NCBI GenBank assembly: GCA_003439945.1
Contig: QVRM01005676.1
Coordinates: forward strand, 143,507-207,506
DNA from: Dermanyssus gallinae
Taxonomy: Eukaryota > Arthropoda > Arachnida > Mesostigmata > Dermanyssidae
Reading direction: 5' to 3'
DNA: 64,000 bases
Shown here: piece by piece, positions 33,223 through 39,919 of the stretch
Position numbering within the stretch: the stretch's first letter is position 1
Layout: each line of letters begins with the position of its first letter
Translations under genes and position numbers: made by a program
Notes under the pieces: model-generated
Database searches by the model: none
What the model was told of the DNA's origin: nothing
What the model saw: only the letters and a program-made list of their open reading frames with translations

Positions 33223-33330
33223 TATATTCGTGTTTGACTATTTGTATCGTTTTTTGTAGTAGCAGACCAGCGACAGAGCAGCCCGTTGGAAGATCCTGAG
33301 GAAGAAGTGCATGAAGGAGATGATGCATAG
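18389..33330 (+). CDS. CD36-family class B scavenger receptor, gene A (11 exons)
   Basis: Exons: 18389-18410, 20031-20268, 22138-22344, 23489-23644, 24538-24584, 24846-25014, 25339-25556, 26238-26352, 26969-27154, 27370-27757, 33260-33330. All introns are GT-AG and all junction phases agree. The sum is 1817 nt, one short of 606 codons, because exon 7 carries a 1-nt frame break. The predicted protein has a cytosolic N-tail, TM1 (about 9-29), a CD36 ectodomain with at least nine N-x-S/T sequons, TM2 (about 405-433) and a Ser-rich, acidic-ended cytoplasmic tail of about 170 residues. The tail is far longer than the roughly 10-40 residues usual in this family. CD36 proteins take up or sense lipids and lipoproteins at membranes; the ligand is not predictable here. 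The last intron hosts a 5-kb LINE. A polyadenylation signal is not clear. Confidence 0.85.
20031..20268 (+). CDS. Gene A exon 2 (TM1, start of ectodomain)
   Basis: Acceptor 'tctttttcag', donor 'gtaagt'. It encodes the hydrophobic 'LGSFTFCVAMALWVVATLQM', then 'YKYLYVFNYSNYDEWMVG' with three sequons (NYS, NES, NLT) and 'LTELGPYVF'. The split Arg codon (AG|G) ending GPYVFR is shared with gene B. Confidence 0.93.
20668..20745. repeat. 30-bp minisatellite, about 2.6 units
   Basis: Units start at 20668, 20698 and 20728, each with 'AGGAGTAGT'. In gene A intron 2, immediately before repeat B copy 2. Confidence 0.85.
20765..21375 (-). repeat. Dispersed repeat B, copy 2 (longest)
   Basis: Reverse-complement match to 34180-34740 over most of its length. 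It includes 'AAGGCAGCAGGCGTCC', 'GGGCCACGACAGTATGACAA' and the outer block with 'GGAAAGAGTCATAGTTACTC'. In gene A intron 2. Confidence 0.88.
21845..22080. repeat. Tandem duplication, about 120-bp unit x2
   Basis: Units 21845-21966 and 21967-22080 both contain 'CGAGAATAACAGTACGAAAG', 'ATCACTTCATCACTAATATA' and 'GGAAGTTTCCATCA'. The second copy ends about 55 bp before the exon 3 acceptor. Confidence 0.92.
22138..22344 (+). CDS. Gene A exon 3 (ectodomain)
   Basis: Acceptor 'tttttag', donor 'gtgagt'. It encodes 'INTTRHIHWFINNVSFEENL', 'RIVTVNYSNLFLDL' and 'FIPVTVSKYFYNG', equivalent to the GPYxYR to ELLWGY span of CD36. Same length class and phases as gene B exon 3. Confidence 0.92.
22541..22660 (+). 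repeat. Dispersed repeat C, copy 1
   Basis: Similar to 51085-51240: shared order of 'TTTCT(T/C)TGAGCGAT', 'GAATAGA(T/C)GATAA', 'GTCAGC', 'CATGCTG' and 'CACAAGGACTG'. The 51-kb copy adds an inverted repeat. In gene A intron 3. Confidence 0.7.
22777..22942. repeat. Tandem duplication, about 80-bp unit x2
   Basis: Units 22777-22856 and 22860-22942 share 'GAATACCATGA', 'AGCTCAATAAGCACTTCGTT' and 'GCAGTGCGTGGTGA'. The second unit runs into repeat B copy 3. Confidence 0.9.
22915..23345 (-). repeat. Dispersed repeat B, copy 3
   Basis: Reverse-oriented copy with 'AAGGCAGCAGGCGTCCC', 'ATGGGCCACGACAACATGAC', 'GCCTTGCCTCCCGCGCCAAC' and the outer 'GCCGGAAAGAG'. In gene A intron 3, same orientation as copy 2 in intron 2. 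Confidence 0.88.
23489..23644 (+). CDS. Gene A exon 4 (ectodomain)
   Basis: Acceptor 'aagtttcag', donor 'gtatgt'. One base, 51 codons and two bases. Encodes 'CSVVGANEMLAMFGYL' and 'KFKIHTTAGSVNQLISVDGT', which fits the GLF...N.T....Y.v.tG......i..W/G segment of the family and aligns with gene B exon 4. Confidence 0.85.
24538..24584 (+). CDS. Gene A exon 5 (47-nt micro-exon)
   Basis: Acceptor 'atttcag', donor 'gtatgt'. Encodes 'NISNYGSLCSDVTGA', matching the L.yW...C..ING(T) segment of CD36. Phases 2 in and 1 out fit both neighbours exactly. Confidence 0.85.
24670..24739. repeat. (TA)n microsatellite in gene A intron 5
   Basis: About 35 TA units between exons 5 and 6. Confidence 0.98.
24846..25014 (+). 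CDS. Gene A exon 6 (ectodomain)
   Basis: Acceptor 'gttgcag', donor 'gtgcgt'. Encodes 'STGLSPAFSQSPQNL', 'MYYPELCVPWTLHLQQQY', 'PISRFVGGGDMFNSTPQ'. These are the FPP, LCRS, and RF...F.. segments of CD36. Direct counterpart of gene B exon 6. Confidence 0.9.
25339..25556 (+). CDS. Gene A exon 7 (PHFLY region, with 1-nt frame break)
   Basis: The exon starts 'CTSPLPTNASGLFDASPC', equivalent to the NCTS.GvLdiSkC segment, then after a frame break reads 'AMLPAVLSFPHFLYGDPEL' and 'GLHPNEERHGAYIDV', the PHFLY...NG.NPNEE.H.tYlDIEP signature. The frames differ by one base near 25419-25423 (an A-run), so a one-base loss explains it. The exact donor is uncertain: gtgagt at 25546 looks stronger, but gtatga at 25557 is the one that keeps phase with exon 8. 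Confidence 0.82.
25802..25904. repeat. Tandem duplication, 51-bp unit x2
   Basis: Units 25802-25852 and 25853-25904 share 'GTAGTGACGCGCCATTT' and 'TCTCCTACAGCTA'. In intron 7 of gene A. Confidence 0.92.
26238..26352 (+). CDS. Gene A exon 8 (end of ectodomain)
   Basis: Acceptor 'ggtttcag', donor 'gtgagt'. Encodes 'RPGLMVDMRIRRQLSFKISL' and 'APVQLIAPVFWQEI', matching the TG..l....RLQ.N.........i.PilW.e part of CD36. Confidence 0.9.
26969..27154 (+). CDS. Gene A exon 9 (second transmembrane segment)
   Basis: Acceptor 'ggttgtcag', donor 'gttagt', phase 0 at both ends. After 'SRLPKDKKIM' comes a long hydrophobic stretch including 'WVAMASCLSLLMAAAFFSI', the C-terminal TM of CD36 proteins, then the start of the cytoplasmic tail 'DEEVPPHTPDDIPTE'. 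Confidence 0.85.
27370..27757 (+). CDS. Gene A exon 10 (long cytoplasmic tail)
   Basis: Starts after AG at 27368-27369 in phase 0 and ends one base into a codon before 'gtatgt'. The 129 codons encode a basic patch 'RRRQRRCALRVRL', then 'DIPDWVLEKLQKQMEEQ', and a Ser/acidic stretch with 'STSSSESSLDEPSLP'. No domain is recognised. Lack of stops over 388 nt and phase agreement with exons 9 and 11 support it; alternative use as a terminal exon (stop at 27778) is possible. Confidence 0.72.
27843..27856. repeat. Left target-site duplication of the LINE
   Basis: TATACTGGCTTATA, identical to 32887-32900. Confidence 0.95.
27857..29706 (-). pseudogene. LINE ORF2, 5' portion: APE-type endonuclease plus RT N-half
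   Basis: From 29706 on minus the frame runs through the endonuclease start 'LLKFFQWNCEGIKSS', 'VLTETWA' (E of the APE active site), 'VAVLFNSKL', 'VVCGDLNCRLD' (GD-N motif) and 'HLPV' (catalytic His region), then RT motifs 'KAPGLDLVTNEHLK', 'IPKGKGDPLAPSSYRGIA', 'LPEQQHGFRRGRST' and motif A 'FVDFKAAFDTA'. It breaks at the inversion end after 'ELIKGILQEGQ'. One in-frame TAG at 29029-29031 separates endonuclease and RT at the conserved His segment. No ATG lies between the ORF1 stop and the endonuclease; the frame is shared with ORF1. Confidence 0.9.
29707..31239 (-). CDS. LINE ORF1 (Gag-like nucleocapsid), intact, 510 residues
   Basis: ATG at 31239, stop TGA at 29707-29709. The N-terminal third is charged and low complexity. 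The middle has an RRM-like Gag region ('SARISGGRSSVKGKISG'), then three zinc knuckles about residues 275-335: CFRC-x4-H-x4-C, CRRC-x4-H-x4-C, and CCLC-x3-H-x6-C. Such proteins coat LINE RNA and act as nucleic-acid chaperones in the ribonucleoprotein particle. The frame is undamaged, suggesting a recent insertion. ORF2 follows in the same frame directly after the TGA. Confidence 0.9.
   Translation of the reverse strand: MPLKRTLPRKRHDSEAPDLPASVSTDRRPNESIAGIMETDDRATRVAGGREKRAASSPIEDVRVKDCRVSHEDSPDSSADVQSEAEKEVQCDKEGEPDDTGFITVHRHKRSQAPKVVVTRQEAVIFSAGGEELQNNFNKACDYIVGHVKGKIEEPRFTKTGELVIVVDSEEDRGTLLSLQELAGVKVSARISGGRSSVKGKISGVHPSISEATILSALRSLGVTEVARVKTKNPMTNVVSATEHVILTFTGNHFPSEIRLGLKKHGVVLYCDPMQCFRCYSMDHFAADCKVPKPKCRRCGSLEHLRRDCKAQAKCCLCSGEHEATWGSCPVRLSRIEMLKRGFRNVIQRQPEAPTLPLCAPVEYVQPSDNFSKRSWSSVVKNGTKVNNDAMNTREVGQSKSKPVEISEKALPSMDIAADLVQGLLDKVVPCIIKAVQTAVTSVFEKLFPSLLCRATAGEMGGDLSKATGATSLEKTLQHSIEASLRDALCTLSCNQGVKTSKRDRPPGGS
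31239..31273. repeat. A-run/T-run palindrome next to ORF1 start
   Basis: TTGAG + A13, a single C, then T11 + CTCAA form a near-perfect inverted repeat that begins at the ORF1 ATG. Confidence 0.93.
31274..31818. other. LINE 5' UTR and inversion junction region
   Basis: Sequence upstream of ORF1 (minus sense) lacks a protein. It contains TGATGATGAC-type low-complexity DNA (about 31377-31610). The inversion junction must lie close to 31800-31825, where the plus-strand RT part starts. Confidence 0.6.
31819..32799 (+). pseudogene. LINE ORF2, 3' portion: RT motif B to C-terminus
   Basis: Open for 326 codons. Starts at motif B 'TTGVAQGDNLSPLLF', contains the catalytic 'MYADDLVLYS', thumb 'MKFRRGGKLAG' and 'FSYLGVMF', and ends with 'HLIARFAVHGFHMKICI' and a C-x2-C-x9-H-x3-C cluster ('CKLC...HLQRC'). 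It is the continuation of the inverted 27857-29706 part. Close relatives: 6615-8264 and 35150-36770. No stop in this part. Confidence 0.9.
32887..32900. repeat. Right target-site duplication of the LINE
   Basis: TATACTGGCTTATA, identical to 27843-27856. Confidence 0.95.
33141..33218. repeat. (TA)n microsatellite, last intron of gene A
   Basis: About 39 TA units, ending 41 bp before the exon 11 acceptor, so it lies where the branch point would be expected. Confidence 0.97.
33260..33330 (+). CDS. Gene A exon 11 (terminal exon)
   Basis: Acceptor 'ttttttgtag'. Two bases complete a Leu codon with the last T of exon 10, then 'ADQRQSSPLEDPEEEVHEGD' and Ala, stop TAG at 33328. The strongly acidic end continues the acidic 'PDTPDQDED' end of exon 10, and the phase is exact. 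No family signature is available for the tail. Confidence 0.68.
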
Positions 33331-33539
33331 TCCTCAGTGGGCAAGTTATCTTCCGCTAGAACACACGGATAAGTATACGTGATTGAGAAAGCGGATTTAA
33401 TAAGGTAAAATCATTAAAAATATAAAACACATATATTCGTGTACATAGACAAATACTCTAAAAACTAATTGTCTATGCAAATGACAGTATTTCCTTGTCG
33501 CATTTCGGCGGTTAAGCTAGTGAATCATGGCATAGCATT

Positions 33540-33782
33540 GACAATTTGTTTTGTGTGCGCAGGCTAAATCTACGCGCACTGGTGGTACAGCTCAGACGAC
33601 TACGAACGGATGCTTTTCCTGCACGTCCTGCAAGGATTCGACAGAGGTGTTTTTTAGTGGGTAGTACGCGCGGATTGGATCGAGTAGAATGCTCTCATCC
33701 GGCGTTTAGTCCTACACTATCCTCTACAACGGAGGGTGTGCGTAAATGCATTTTTCACCTCTTAAAAAAAAAAAAAAAAAAT
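33540..33782 (+). mobile_element. LINE 3' end with A18 tail (R1-like family)
   Basis: The last 150 bp match the 3' UTRs found on minus at 2870-3010 and 44220-44340 (blocks 'CCCACTAAA', 'CTACACTATCC', 'GTGCGTAAA-GCATTTT'). It is followed by an uninterrupted A-run of 18 at about 33764-33781. It is a 5'-truncated insertion just downstream of gene A. Confidence 0.78.
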
Positions 33783-34179
33783 GACTGGCAGAACATTAAA
33801 AATAAAGCGCGTGGCGTAATTCAGACGCAAAGCCTGATCATTACAAGTTTTATACAAGTGTGTACACACTTGAATATATGGCCATCAGGCTGTGTACAAT
33901 TCTATATTTACGAATTATTTTGAAAAAACTCTGAACAATTGTAATTCTGCAAACAAAACCCTAATCGATTTCTGAATCCGAATATATACGACAGTGGATC
34001 GACAAGTTAAAGTGTTTTGGATTTTAAAAACTGAACAGAAACTACCAATGTATTTCAATCATTATTACGATGAAACGCTCTTCATCAGCAACACGCCTGC
34101 CAACACAAGCTTCGCGTTTATGATTTGAAGTTTTGGTTTGAAACAAACATGCATAAGGTTCTGTGTTACAGACCAATCG
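33783..34179. other. Unique AT-rich sequence downstream of gene A
   Basis: No ORF or repeat recognised. An AATAAA at 33800-33805 is 470 bp past the gene A stop and beyond the LINE tail, so its use is doubtful. Confidence 0.5.
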
Positions 34180-34740
34180 GGAGTAACTATGACTCTTTCC
34201 GGCGTTGGTCCGCTGGTGCGCGAGTTACGCGCGCTGCGGGGAATTTCACGCGCTTACTAAGTAATTCAGACTGTGTAAACTCCCAATAGCAAGTTTTCCG
34301 AGGTCACTGTTGTTGGCGCGGGAGGCAAGGCATACGATATCGATTGAGTGGCAACGAATACATATTGTCATTTTGTCGTGGCCCATTCGAGGGCTGTTAA
34401 AGACTACTATGAGTGTACGGGGGAAGTGTGCTGCACATAAAACCCGGGCCGGACGGTTAACGCCCCGAGCTTTAGCAACCCGGTGGTACCGTTTGGGACG
34501 CCTGCTGCCTTGGTTTAATAAACACAATGAGAGCGAGCTAGCCACATTAACGCAGACCTCCCGACGAGGGAAAAGTATAATCTGGGGTGTAACGCGAAAG
34601 CGCGAGGTGACATATGTCTTATTGTCGGACAGGAGTAATGTAGTCCCTTCATGCCTAACCTTGATAGGAGGGAGGGTGGGGGATCCGCTGGCCTGTCTAT
34701 TCGGGCTGGCGGGCACTCCCGCAAGAGGTCTCCACACTTT
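34180..34740 (+). repeat. Dispersed repeat B, copy 4 (about 560 bp)
   Basis: Most complete plus-oriented copy. Includes 'GTTGGCGCGGGAGGCAAGG', 'TCGTGGCCCATTCGAGGGCT', 'GCCGGACGGTTAACGCCCCG', 'ACGCCTGCTGCCTTGG' and the far block 'CTGGCCTGTCTATTCGGGCT'. No coding potential. Terminal inverted repeats or target-site duplications are not obvious by eye. Confidence 0.88.
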
Positions 34741-35149
34741 AGAAAAGTAGTCGAAATGTAACAAACTAATTATGGTGATAAGCAGCGCATCCCGAAACAT
34801 TGCACATACATGGTTCTGGCAATCTCGCGACGGACGGGCAGAAGCCGAAGATTGCCTCAGTTTAAAAAGACCATTCGACGTCAATATCAGAAGAAAACGT
34901 TGAAAAAAGCGTAATATCGGAGTTGACAATCGCGATAAATGCTTTTCGACTCTCGAGGGGTATGGTACAATATATTTTCAATGAAATGAGAATCTCTTAA
35001 ACAAAATTTGATCAACAGTAGGGACCAAACTGGCGACGCCCAATGACCTAATGTATTACATTGTGTTCCTTAGTTGGGTTTCTCCTCCACCACAGTCGAC
35101 GTTACGTGGCTCTTTAACAGAATCGGTCGCTTTCTTCCTCTAGCTTTCC

Positions 35150-36770
35150 TCTAGACCAAGCAGCACCACTCTACCACCACTCGCCATTTCGAAGGCCGGC
35201 GGCGGCTCTAGGGGCTCTTGTAATGCAAATGAGAGTAAAAGCGCCGTAAAAAAGGCTGCGGGCCCAGATCTCGTTTGGAATAAACATCTGCAGCAGGCGA
35301 TTATTCTGGCTCCTCTTCTTGCTTCTCTCTTCAACGAAATCACGAAGACATCGCACTTACCTGAAAAATGGAAAGTCAGCCTTCTCAGTGTGTTACCGAA
35401 AGGAAAAAAGGATCCCTTGACACCTTCGTCGTACCGTGGCATAGCAAAGAAAGCGTCATTAACAAAATTTTGTCAGCATTAGTAGCACGTCGACTAGAAA
35501 ATTTTGTTCGGAAAGTACTGAGTGCTTGTCAAAGCAGCAGCACGGCTTGAAACGAGGGAGGTCGACGATGACGGCTTGCTTTGTTCTTTTCAATAGTATT
35601 CAAATGACTCTCCGGGTTCAACGTAACTTTCTTTTTGCTGTTTTCGTAAACTTTAAAGCGGCTTTTGATACGGCATCACGAACAATAATCCTAGAGAAAT
35701 TAGCGCTATGTGATGTTCCAGCGGTAATACTGTTATTACAAGGTATGCTGCTGAAGCGGTCTGTAACCATCGACGACGGGGTAACTGAACACACCCCAAT
35801 TACGACTACAGAAGTTGCACAAGGCGGTAACCTTAACCCGCTGTTATTCTCAACATTGGTGAGCGATCTGCCGGACAAAATCCAGCGTCGACACCCGCAA
35901 CTTAGTACACTCATGTATGCTGATGACCTCGTTCTTTACTCTCAGAATCGGATTTCATCTGCAGCAGTTACTTGCCTCACTGCAAAAGTTTGTTGATTTA
36001 AATGCTCTAGTAAACGTAGCTGAAGCTAAAGCAGTTTCGCCGCGGAAGTAGGCTCGCAAAAAAAGATGAATAACGCTTGAGCTCAGCACCAATAAATTTT
36101 TTTCAACATTTTTCTTATCTTGGAGTAATCTTCTCAACGCAGGGTTTACATTTTACTAAACATATCGAGGTAAGAGCTCGTAAGGGCATTTTATCGTTTC
36201 ATAATATCCCAGAGCCTCATCGGTTGTCGCCCTCAACTTTTTAATTAAAAGATTGCGCCGACCGCTGCTTACGGGATATAGGTCATATGGCCCCACCTAT
36301 CAAAAGCAAATTTGGAAGTAGTTGACAAAATGAAAGCCAGTTTTCTAAAAAAAGTGCTAGTAATCCACCGCACTAAACGCAATCGGCTTATGTATCTGTT
36401 GGAAACGTATGCTTTACCGAGAACGGAGGCCTTTGAGAATCATCTTGCCAAATGAGAGTATACATTTGCGGGTATTGATTGGCGTTTTTATCAGACTAGA
36501 GCTGTGACTACAAACTACTGGAAGAACCCATGTTGTAGAAACAGATACTTTGTGACTGGGGTTGCAATGCATGGATTTCATATGAAGATATGTATACAAA
36601 ATGAGTGACATGAGATATCATCCAAGTGTGAATGCAAGGTGTGCGGAAATTCATGTAATCTGTATCATATCTAATAGTGTACAAAAGCAATATCGCTGAT
36701 GAAAGGTATTTAGGAGAGCTGTAGCACATATGTACATAAACCAAATATTGGTTAATAAATAATACCTTCA
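35150..36770 (+). pseudogene. Decayed LINE, same family as 27.86-32.89 kb
   Basis: RT motifs in several frames: 'GPDLVWNKHLQQAI', 'LPKGKKDPLTPSSYRGIAKK', 'QHGLKRGRSTMTACF', motif A 'FVNFKAAFDTASR', motif B 'EVAQGGNLNPLLF' and 'MYADDLVLYSQN', then a degraded thumb and C-terminus to about 36680. The 3' end keeps 'AACCAAATATTGGTTAATAA', the same small stem as the intact copy. The motif A Asp has become Asn, so the copy is catalytically dead besides its frameshifts. Confidence 0.88.
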
Positions 36771-36779
36771 TTCAATAGT

Positions 36780-37574
36780 ACAAATAAAGCGTGTGACTTC
36801 ACGCGTAGAAGACGCAACGCAGAACGCTGGCTTCTTCGCGGGAGCAGAGGAAACTCTAAGGGGTTCGAAACGTCGAGGGGAGGGAGAGGTTCGATAGGGG
36901 TGCAGTGCCACGAGCGCGCCCGCTTCGTGATATGTTGTGTCAGAAGGTAGGCCAGTCTCTTCTGTGCCATACACTGGAGGTCGAGTATACTCTTATGGAA
37001 CCATTCGGTTTAATTTTCCGAATATTCCTAATATGACGTATGTAAATATTCTTATTATGACGGGACCTCATCGTTACTGTAGGTTCTCTTACGCGTTTGT
37101 CTCAACACAGCCGCCTTGGAGGAATTCTTTCAGAACCTGTTGCTTTCCACGCATCCATTTCCGTAGCGTGTTAAAGACGTGTTATTTATTATCATCCCTT
37201 GTTTCAAGAATAATCAGTTGGGTCTCCTTTACTATGGCTGTTCTTGCCTGTATTTTCAATACTATATCTGCTCCCTCGTCCCTACATCTCTCTCAATTTG
37301 CAGTACCTTCGGTGTAATTAGCACGAGAGACAGCTTGGTTATGTTGTACCCGTTTAAGGGTCGCCAGGAGAGGCATAGCTCGTGACAGGCGCCTCAGTTT
37401 GCATTATCATTAATTCACTTTTCTGCTAAGTTTTTAAGCCATGTTGTCCTATTGATTATGTTTAATCTTTTATTGCTAAACGTTTAATTTTTACGAGTAG
37501 GGTAGCAAAATAGCGCCTAACAGGTTTGTGGTTAGGACAACAGGGCATTGCACCTTCGCCATACCTGTTGTGTT
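36780..37574. other. Unique sequence, no gene recognised
   Basis: A 126-codon plus frame at 36937-37317 has no recognisable domain, no repeat of residues and no splice support; treated as chance. Confidence 0.5.
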
Positions 37575-38330
37575 AAGTTCGTGCATTGATTAATAGAGCA
37601 CCGTCTGTTGCCTATAAAGCCAGGCTTCGAGCTGTTAGTAGTCAAGGGGCTGGGGCTTCGCTACACGCCTTACTATGTCCACGAATTGGGACTCTGTTGG
37701 ACGACGAGACCACGCGCATAAGCGCAGGGCTGCGGCTTGGTGTTGACCTAGTCGTGCCCCACCGATGTCGTTGTGGTGATTTTGTGTACGCGTTGGCCCA
37801 TCATGGCCTGTCATGTGCGTTAAGTGCAGGCCGACGAGCACGTCACTCCGCTCTAAATGACACCCTTAGTCGCGCACTTCGATCTGCCGGCTTCCCATGT
37901 GTTTTAGAGCCCCCGGGTCTATTGAGGGATGACGGAAAAAGACCTGACGGCCTGACTTCGACGCCATTTGAGCGTGGCCGCATGCTTGTTTAGGATGCAA
38001 CTGTAACCGACTCATTAGCCCCTTCGATGGTCGGTGCAGGTGCGGACCGAGCAGGTCATGCTTCCAGGTTAGCTGAGGCTAACAAATGCAGGAAATATTC
38101 CAGTGTAGATTATTCGCACGAATTTTGTCCGTTGGCGTTCGAGACTATGGGAACTGCGGGCCCTTTTACGCTCAAACTGATTCAACGCGTAGGCAGAAGC
38201 CTTAATCTTTCAACAGGAGACTTGAGAGCATCCGAATTCTTGTGTCAGAGGCTGTCGCTTGACATCCAACGAGGAAATGCAGCGTCTGTTCGAGGCACAT
38301 TACTGAACTGAGCTAACCCTGGGTTAGAGA
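37575..38330 (+). pseudogene. LINE of the 'LRLG/HGLSC/RPDG' family, copy 2 (C-terminal part)
   Basis: Best-preserved example of this C-terminal region. In order: 'ISAGLRLGVDLV', Cys/His motif 'HRCRCGDFVYALAHHGLSC', 'GRRARHSALNDTLSRAL', 'DDGKRPDGLTS', 'GRMLV-stop-DATVTDSLAP', 'FCPLAFETMGTAGPF' and 'LCQRLSLDIQRGNAASVRGT'. A TAG at 37990-37992 replaces the Trp codon seen in the 43.4-kb copy. The Cys/His unit followed by RPDG...WD..V.D resembles the zinc finger plus restriction-like endonuclease end of some LINE proteins; that is inference. Confidence 0.82.
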
Positions 38331-39919
38331 ATCCGTAATCACACGTTTGCACGGAGACAATTGTCCACTCCAAAGTGCTAACATAACGAACTTATATAAA
38401 TAATAAATACCATTTTCTAGTTCGTGAATGTCAAATTCTAGCTGCACTCCTGCCTGTGGTGCACTGAGGCCAAAAATGTTCACGTGTATCTTGATAAATT
38501 GGTATTTTACCGACAGGGCCGTTAATTGACTACGCCGAGCATAAAAAAAATTGATTTTTATTGCTTAAATAGTCGTTTCAATCATCCCTTGCGGCGGATG
38601 GTTCTTGACATATTTGAATAGCAATTTCTCATATATTTATTAAGTCTTTCATTTTCGTCAGCACCTATCAGATTTACCGTCAGAGATTTTGCCAGATCAA
38701 TCGTAAACTTACTGCACCCGAATTTTGGGAGAAAACCGAATGTTAGCACATACTGTCCACGTTGTAAGCTTGCAATTGGCAATAACCATCTGCCTCTTAG
38801 CATTTAGTTTCCTCCAAGTGAAACTGAGCTGGTTCACTGAGATTGCGACAGTTTATTAACTTCAACATAAACTAGATTTCGTACAATTATGATTGTACTG
38901 TCGCTGAGCATCCAATTTTTCAGTGACTGATAAATTCACAATTAGACGTTAGCCTGGAGAGCAGATGTCCTCGAGTCTTGTTCATAAGCGTAAAATTGTT
39001 CTCTTCCGTCGCTCACTAAAGCAGACATGTCGGCATATCGTTATTTGCTCGGCTCATGTATGGTAAATATGTTCGCAGTATAAAACCGGTAAAATTCGGC
39101 TTTCAACACAAAAATATTAAATCGTACGACAATGAGTTGTAAATGCTGCGTATTGTGGCTCAAGATGCTTTATGCTTTACTGCTTAGTCAGTGTCTGATT
39201 GCTTTATTTTCCGCTTAGAGACAGTGGGTTCTATGGCGCCACTTTTCTTCCGCAGGCTGATACTTCTGTCGCTTAGCCGTTGTTACTACCATTACTGCTG
39301 CCGTTTTCTCCCGTTGCTATTATTAACGCCTACTTTTTTATACGTCATCATCGGTATAACTCTATAAAAACGTCTAATAAATTCCGCATGCTGTTCTTCA
39401 TGTGGTTGTGCGTTCATCACATTAGGCCTACTATAATATTTTACTACTATTGTCTACCCGTATTAAATATGCAGAGGAGTGTGCTGGGTTGAGAGGAGCT
39501 TGCAGGACTAAAAACGCCTGCCAGCTGTATTTAGTCCTGCATTACCACACCATCTGTCTTATTTGACTACAGGAAGGTCGTTTAAGTCGCATCTAAAACA
39601 CGACCCGGTGCATTCGTGGAGAGATCTTGGGAATGCGTGATGGACATGTATTGCATGTTTTTTGACTATGTTTGGCAATATTTCATCTTTGTGTGGCTTG
39701 ATTTATAATAATAGTTATTAATTTTGTTGTCAAAGCTAGCCGGTAGGTGTGCAGATTAAACTTTCTATAAATACGTTAGTTCCTCCAGTTATCTTCTCTT
39801 CAGGAGCGTGTTATTAAGAATTATTATCGCGTTGCCGCACTGAACTTCTAAGGCGATGCGTTGCGTCAGGAACGCTGTGTATTGATGGTGGTGTGCCTGA
39901 TTTTTTCCGACAATCCGTA
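38331..39919. other. Unique sequence, no gene recognised
   Basis: A 73-codon minus frame (38803-38582) and a 70-codon plus frame (39280-39492) show no family resemblance. A short inverted repeat occurs near 39505-39545 ('GCAGGACTAAA' and 'TTTAGTCCTGC'). Confidence 0.5.

Noticed and set aside
34246..34929. 227-codon minus frame and overlapping 146-codon plus frame
   Set aside because: Both cross the non-coding repeat B; other copies of the repeat have stops and frameshifts in these frames.
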